64,000 nucleotides of DNA from Cycas panzhihuaensis. Its lineage: Eukaryota > Cycadophyta. Each line of letters opens with the position of its first letter. Position 1 is the stretch's first letter. Of the stretch, positions 61,340 through 64,000 are shown piece after piece. Where the stretch lies: the NCBI GenBank assembly GCA_023213395.1, contig CM041465.1:93069741-93133740 (forward strand), written 5' to 3'. The translations under genes and the position numbers were made by a program. The notes under the pieces are model-generated. The model ran no database searches and was not told the origin of the DNA. It worked only from the letters and a program-made list of their open reading frames with translations.

Positions 61340-62600
61340 AGATGGGATGTCATTAGGCATAGAAATTTCTTAAAAATTAGGAATTAACAGGCTTTTTGAA
61401 TTCTAAGCCTTCTATAAGGTAGAAACCCAGTAGGCACCATTTTCCAAGTCCTTAATAACCAAATAGGATCTAGTCCACTTTGGAGAGAATTTACGTTATT
61501 TATCATGAAGGTATTCTAACTTCAATACTTTATCACCAATACAAAATTTTCTTAATCTAAGCTATCTATCATGAGTAGCCTGAATCCTTGCTTTAGAATC
61601 CAAGTTATTTTGTAATGCTGATAAATGAGTTTCATTAACTCTCTCTAATTCTAAAAGACACACTTCTCTTTGAAACTCTTCATTAGTAAATTCTTTTATG
61701 AAGTACATAATGAAGGGATTTTGATCTTAAGAGGAAGGATTGCTTCAACAATATAAACCAAGGAAAAATGTGTCATACTTGTAGCATTTCTAATCAAAGT
61801 TTGGTATGCCCATAATGTTGAAAATAATTGAATATTTCAATCATAATGTGAGATTGCTATAATCTTGGCTAAAATTTTAGTTAGAGTCTTGTTAAATACT
61901 TAAATTAGCCATTAGATTATGGATGGCGTGGAGCTAATAATCTATATATAATACAAAATTTATCATGTAGTTCACTAATATAAGGATTACAAAAGAAAGA
62001 ACCATTATCAGTAATGATAACATTAGGTAGCCTAAAACTATAAATAATATATTGAAAAATCAAAGTTATGATAATCTTACCTGTGGCTAATACTAATGGA
62101 ATGGACTCATTCCTTTTGGTAAAATATTTCTTAGTAGTAATAATAAATTTATGGCCATTAGATGATGTGGGATAAATTTGCCCAATAAGATCTAAACCCC
62201 ATTAAGAGAAGGACCAAAGAGAAATCACAGATTTCAACTCTTGAGTGGGTCTATGAATTAACGTAGCATGTGATTAACATTTCTCACATTTTTGAATATA
62301 AGCATAAGCATCTGTAAATAGTGATACCCAATAATATCCTATACATAGGATACATTGAGTAGTAGATTGACCGCTAAAGTGACATCTATATATTCCATTA
62401 TGACATTCTGATAAGGCAGTAAGAGCTTTGTTAGGAGAGAGGCACCTTAACAAAACTCCATCAAAAGAACATCATCAAGTAACAAATATTGTTAGGTAGA
62501 AGCTCAAATTCTTCTTCTCTTCTTCGCCTTGAAGTAGAGGACATAATATATGGAGAAATAATGACATTTGAAGTTGTATAAGAACTTGATATTTTGAAGT
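61340..62600 (-). pseudogene. gypsy I integrase fragment, degenerate
   Basis: Minus strand: FDGVLLRCLSPNKALTAL near 62445, the H2C2 zinc domain (ECHNGIYRCHF, then CEKC at about 62277-62288), LDLIGQIYPTSSNGHKFII near 62190, VIITDNGSFF near 62010 and FSLVYIVEAILPL near 61750. DPIWLLRTWKMVP near 61455 is the C-terminal end. The first two catalytic Asp residues remain; near the third a stop and a frame change occur and the Glu appears to be Lys. RT is absent upstream: carboxylesterase sequence begins within about 200 bases instead. Confidence 0.85.
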
Positions 62601-62801
62601 TGGTCATTGAAACTGTGCTATGGGTTATGAGAAAATTATTTATGGGTTGAAACCCTAACTGTCAAAGAAGGCATGCTTAAAAGCTTTATGTAGCCACAAG
62701 TATGAAATGACTATTGATGTCTATAAAACTTCTACTTGTGTCACCATGCAACTGATCCAACCACACAAAGATCTAAAACATGACCAAATGACAAGGGCTT
62801 A

Positions 62802-63345
62802 TTAATAGGAAAACTCATGACCTTTATAGGAGATATATTTCTTGATCTAGATAACCATATCTTTTGCACATGCTTTAGCCTAGTGAGATTTTAGGAGGAT
62901 ATCCAGTACTACGTTCTTATACTCTAAACACTTGAGCATCAATGTTCACCTTTCTTAATGCTTCTGAATAGGCAATTGCATGGTCCTTTATCCATTTAAG
63001 TTATGCCACTACTATCAATGTTGGAGGCATCAATCTTAGAGGAGGCTCCTTACCAGGAATAAGAGGGTTGGCCGCACCATAGTCCAAACTAAACTCTTCA
63101 TCAGGTTCAATAAACTTACCAGCCTGAACCACCTTTCGAGGATTATGGTCTACAATATTTACACCCAAGCTTACACCAAGAATCACATTCCTGGAAGGAT
63201 ATAGACATTAGACACATTGCAAGAAAATCCCTTTGGAATAAGCCCAAGTGATTTACTGCGCTCGGCTAGATTGACCTACTTTCCTAACCAGCGGAGTGTC
63301 TCAAACCCATCATTAAATGTAGCTGGGTACCTGTTCTTAGGAGCA
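62802..63345 (-). pseudogene. carboxylesterase (CXE11/CXE16-like) pseudogene, 3' part
   Basis: The only host-gene material recognised. In the minus strand, APKNRYPATFNDGFETLRWL, then a stop, then NLAERSKSLG match the plant alpha/beta-hydrolase carboxylesterases of the CXE11/CXE16 kind. After a frameshift, VILGVSLGVNIVDH keeps GxSxG (Ser codon 63169-63171). VVQAGK joins directly to EEFSLDYGAANPLIPG; about 40 residues usual in the family are missing here. LRLMPPTLIVVA is followed by a stop and LKWIKDHAIAYSEALRKVN, so the catalytic Asp of the EHD block is gone. After a second frameshift, LEYKN runs into VVLDILLK without the catalytic His of the VHEF block. It ends KYISYKGHEFSY-stop at 62802, the family's own C-terminus. 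With Asp and His lost, no esterase activity is possible. Family details are from memory; a related GID1-like hydrolase is less likely. Confidence 0.82.
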
Positions 63346-63769
63346 AGACAAAAAAGAAATAATCAATGGTTTTAATATTACACTAAGATATTTGATAATG
63401 CAGAGATTAATAACACAATCTACCGGCTTTAGGCTTTTATAGGCTTCTATTGTGCATTGAATTTCAATAGATTTGGGACCTATGTAAAGTGACTGAAGGA
63501 TCTACAGGAATCAATTTCTCATACTACAGTATTAGGAAAATATCTGATTGGACCAATTCTTATATAGTCAGTGAATTCCCTTACCTTTACTGTGGTCTTT
63601 ATGCTTGCTTCATACTTTGATGTGAATGTGAAGTGCTTGAAAGTTTTTTTTATAATCTGCCCTAAAAGAGTATTGCTGGGCTATTGAGTTTAGGGATCCA
63701 AGGTAGTCTTGTGATGATGTTTATGCTATCCTCTAAGCTCATAATGCTTAATTATGCATACATGACCAT

Positions 63770-63990
63770 GAAGATATCCCATTTGTACACCTTCAGGTTC
63801 TGACAGCATATTGGACCTATCTTTATAAGAAAAATTATTAGCATATGGTGCATGATCAAGGGGGGTGGTAATTAGATCTTCAGCAATAACAAAGGCATAA
63901 TCAATTACATGAATATGGATAGAATTTCTTTAGATCATACTTAAAGGACATTGAAGTGTATGAGGTTGTCATCAAGTTCTTTTTCTGAAT
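63770..63990 (-). pseudogene. possible upstream exon of the carboxylesterase pseudogene
   Basis: The minus strand reads PLDHAPYANNFSYKDRSNML and SEPEGVQMGYLHGH, which resembles the variable region before the HGGG oxyanion loop in this family. The HGGG block itself is not found, and 63346-63769 shows only intron-like sequence. The fit is weak and rests on gene order and strand. Confidence 0.35.
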
Positions 63991-64000
63991 CTATTTAGGA

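Overview
This is nuclear plant DNA: strongly AT-rich, poor in CpG, and made almost entirely of decayed transposable elements. The order of copia and gypsy domains, PBS sites complementary to the initiator methionine tRNA, a plant-type LINE with a terminal RNase H, and a plant carboxylesterase remnant all point to a seed plant. The heavy C-to-T decay and the nested old LTR elements would suit a gymnosperm with a very AT-rich genome, but the species cannot be fixed from this window. I see no intact host gene, no tRNA or rRNA gene and no CRISPR array.

Layout, left to right. 1-7139 (-): Ty1/copia element A, with its 3' LTR beyond the left edge. 7709-21557 (+): chromodomain Ty3/gypsy element B, with matching 419-base LTRs. 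Element B was split inside its integrase by Ty1/copia element C (13554-20615), whose insertion leaves the gypsy reading frame exactly continuous across a decayed 5-base target duplication. 21706-22003: a 149-base tandem duplication. 23404-28608 (-): a 5'-truncated plant LINE (D) with a poly-A end and an exact 12-base target duplication. 30085-32863 (+): copia fragment E, broken off inside reverse transcriptase next to a spaced direct repeat. 35490-39340 (+): very decayed copia F. 40039-47300: hairpin-forming and minisatellite-like repeats. 47473-49290 (+): gypsy G, gag part only. 50255-57638 (+): complete copia H with 390-base LTRs and an exact GGGAA target duplication. 58875-62600: minisatellite and minus-strand gypsy remnants. 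62802-63345, perhaps to 63990 (-): the 3' part of a carboxylesterase (CXE11/CXE16-like) gene, now a pseudogene, and the only host-gene material I recognise.

Nothing here acts as a working pathway. The elements once encoded their own gag, protease, integrase, reverse transcriptase and RNase H; all now carry stops, frameshifts and lost catalytic residues. Most stops are TAA or TAG where the family has glutamine, or fall where it has tryptophan, the pattern expected from deamination of methylated cytosine. The LINE and the carboxylesterase region are visibly less AT-rich and keep more CpG, so they have been exposed to this decay for less time or less strongly.
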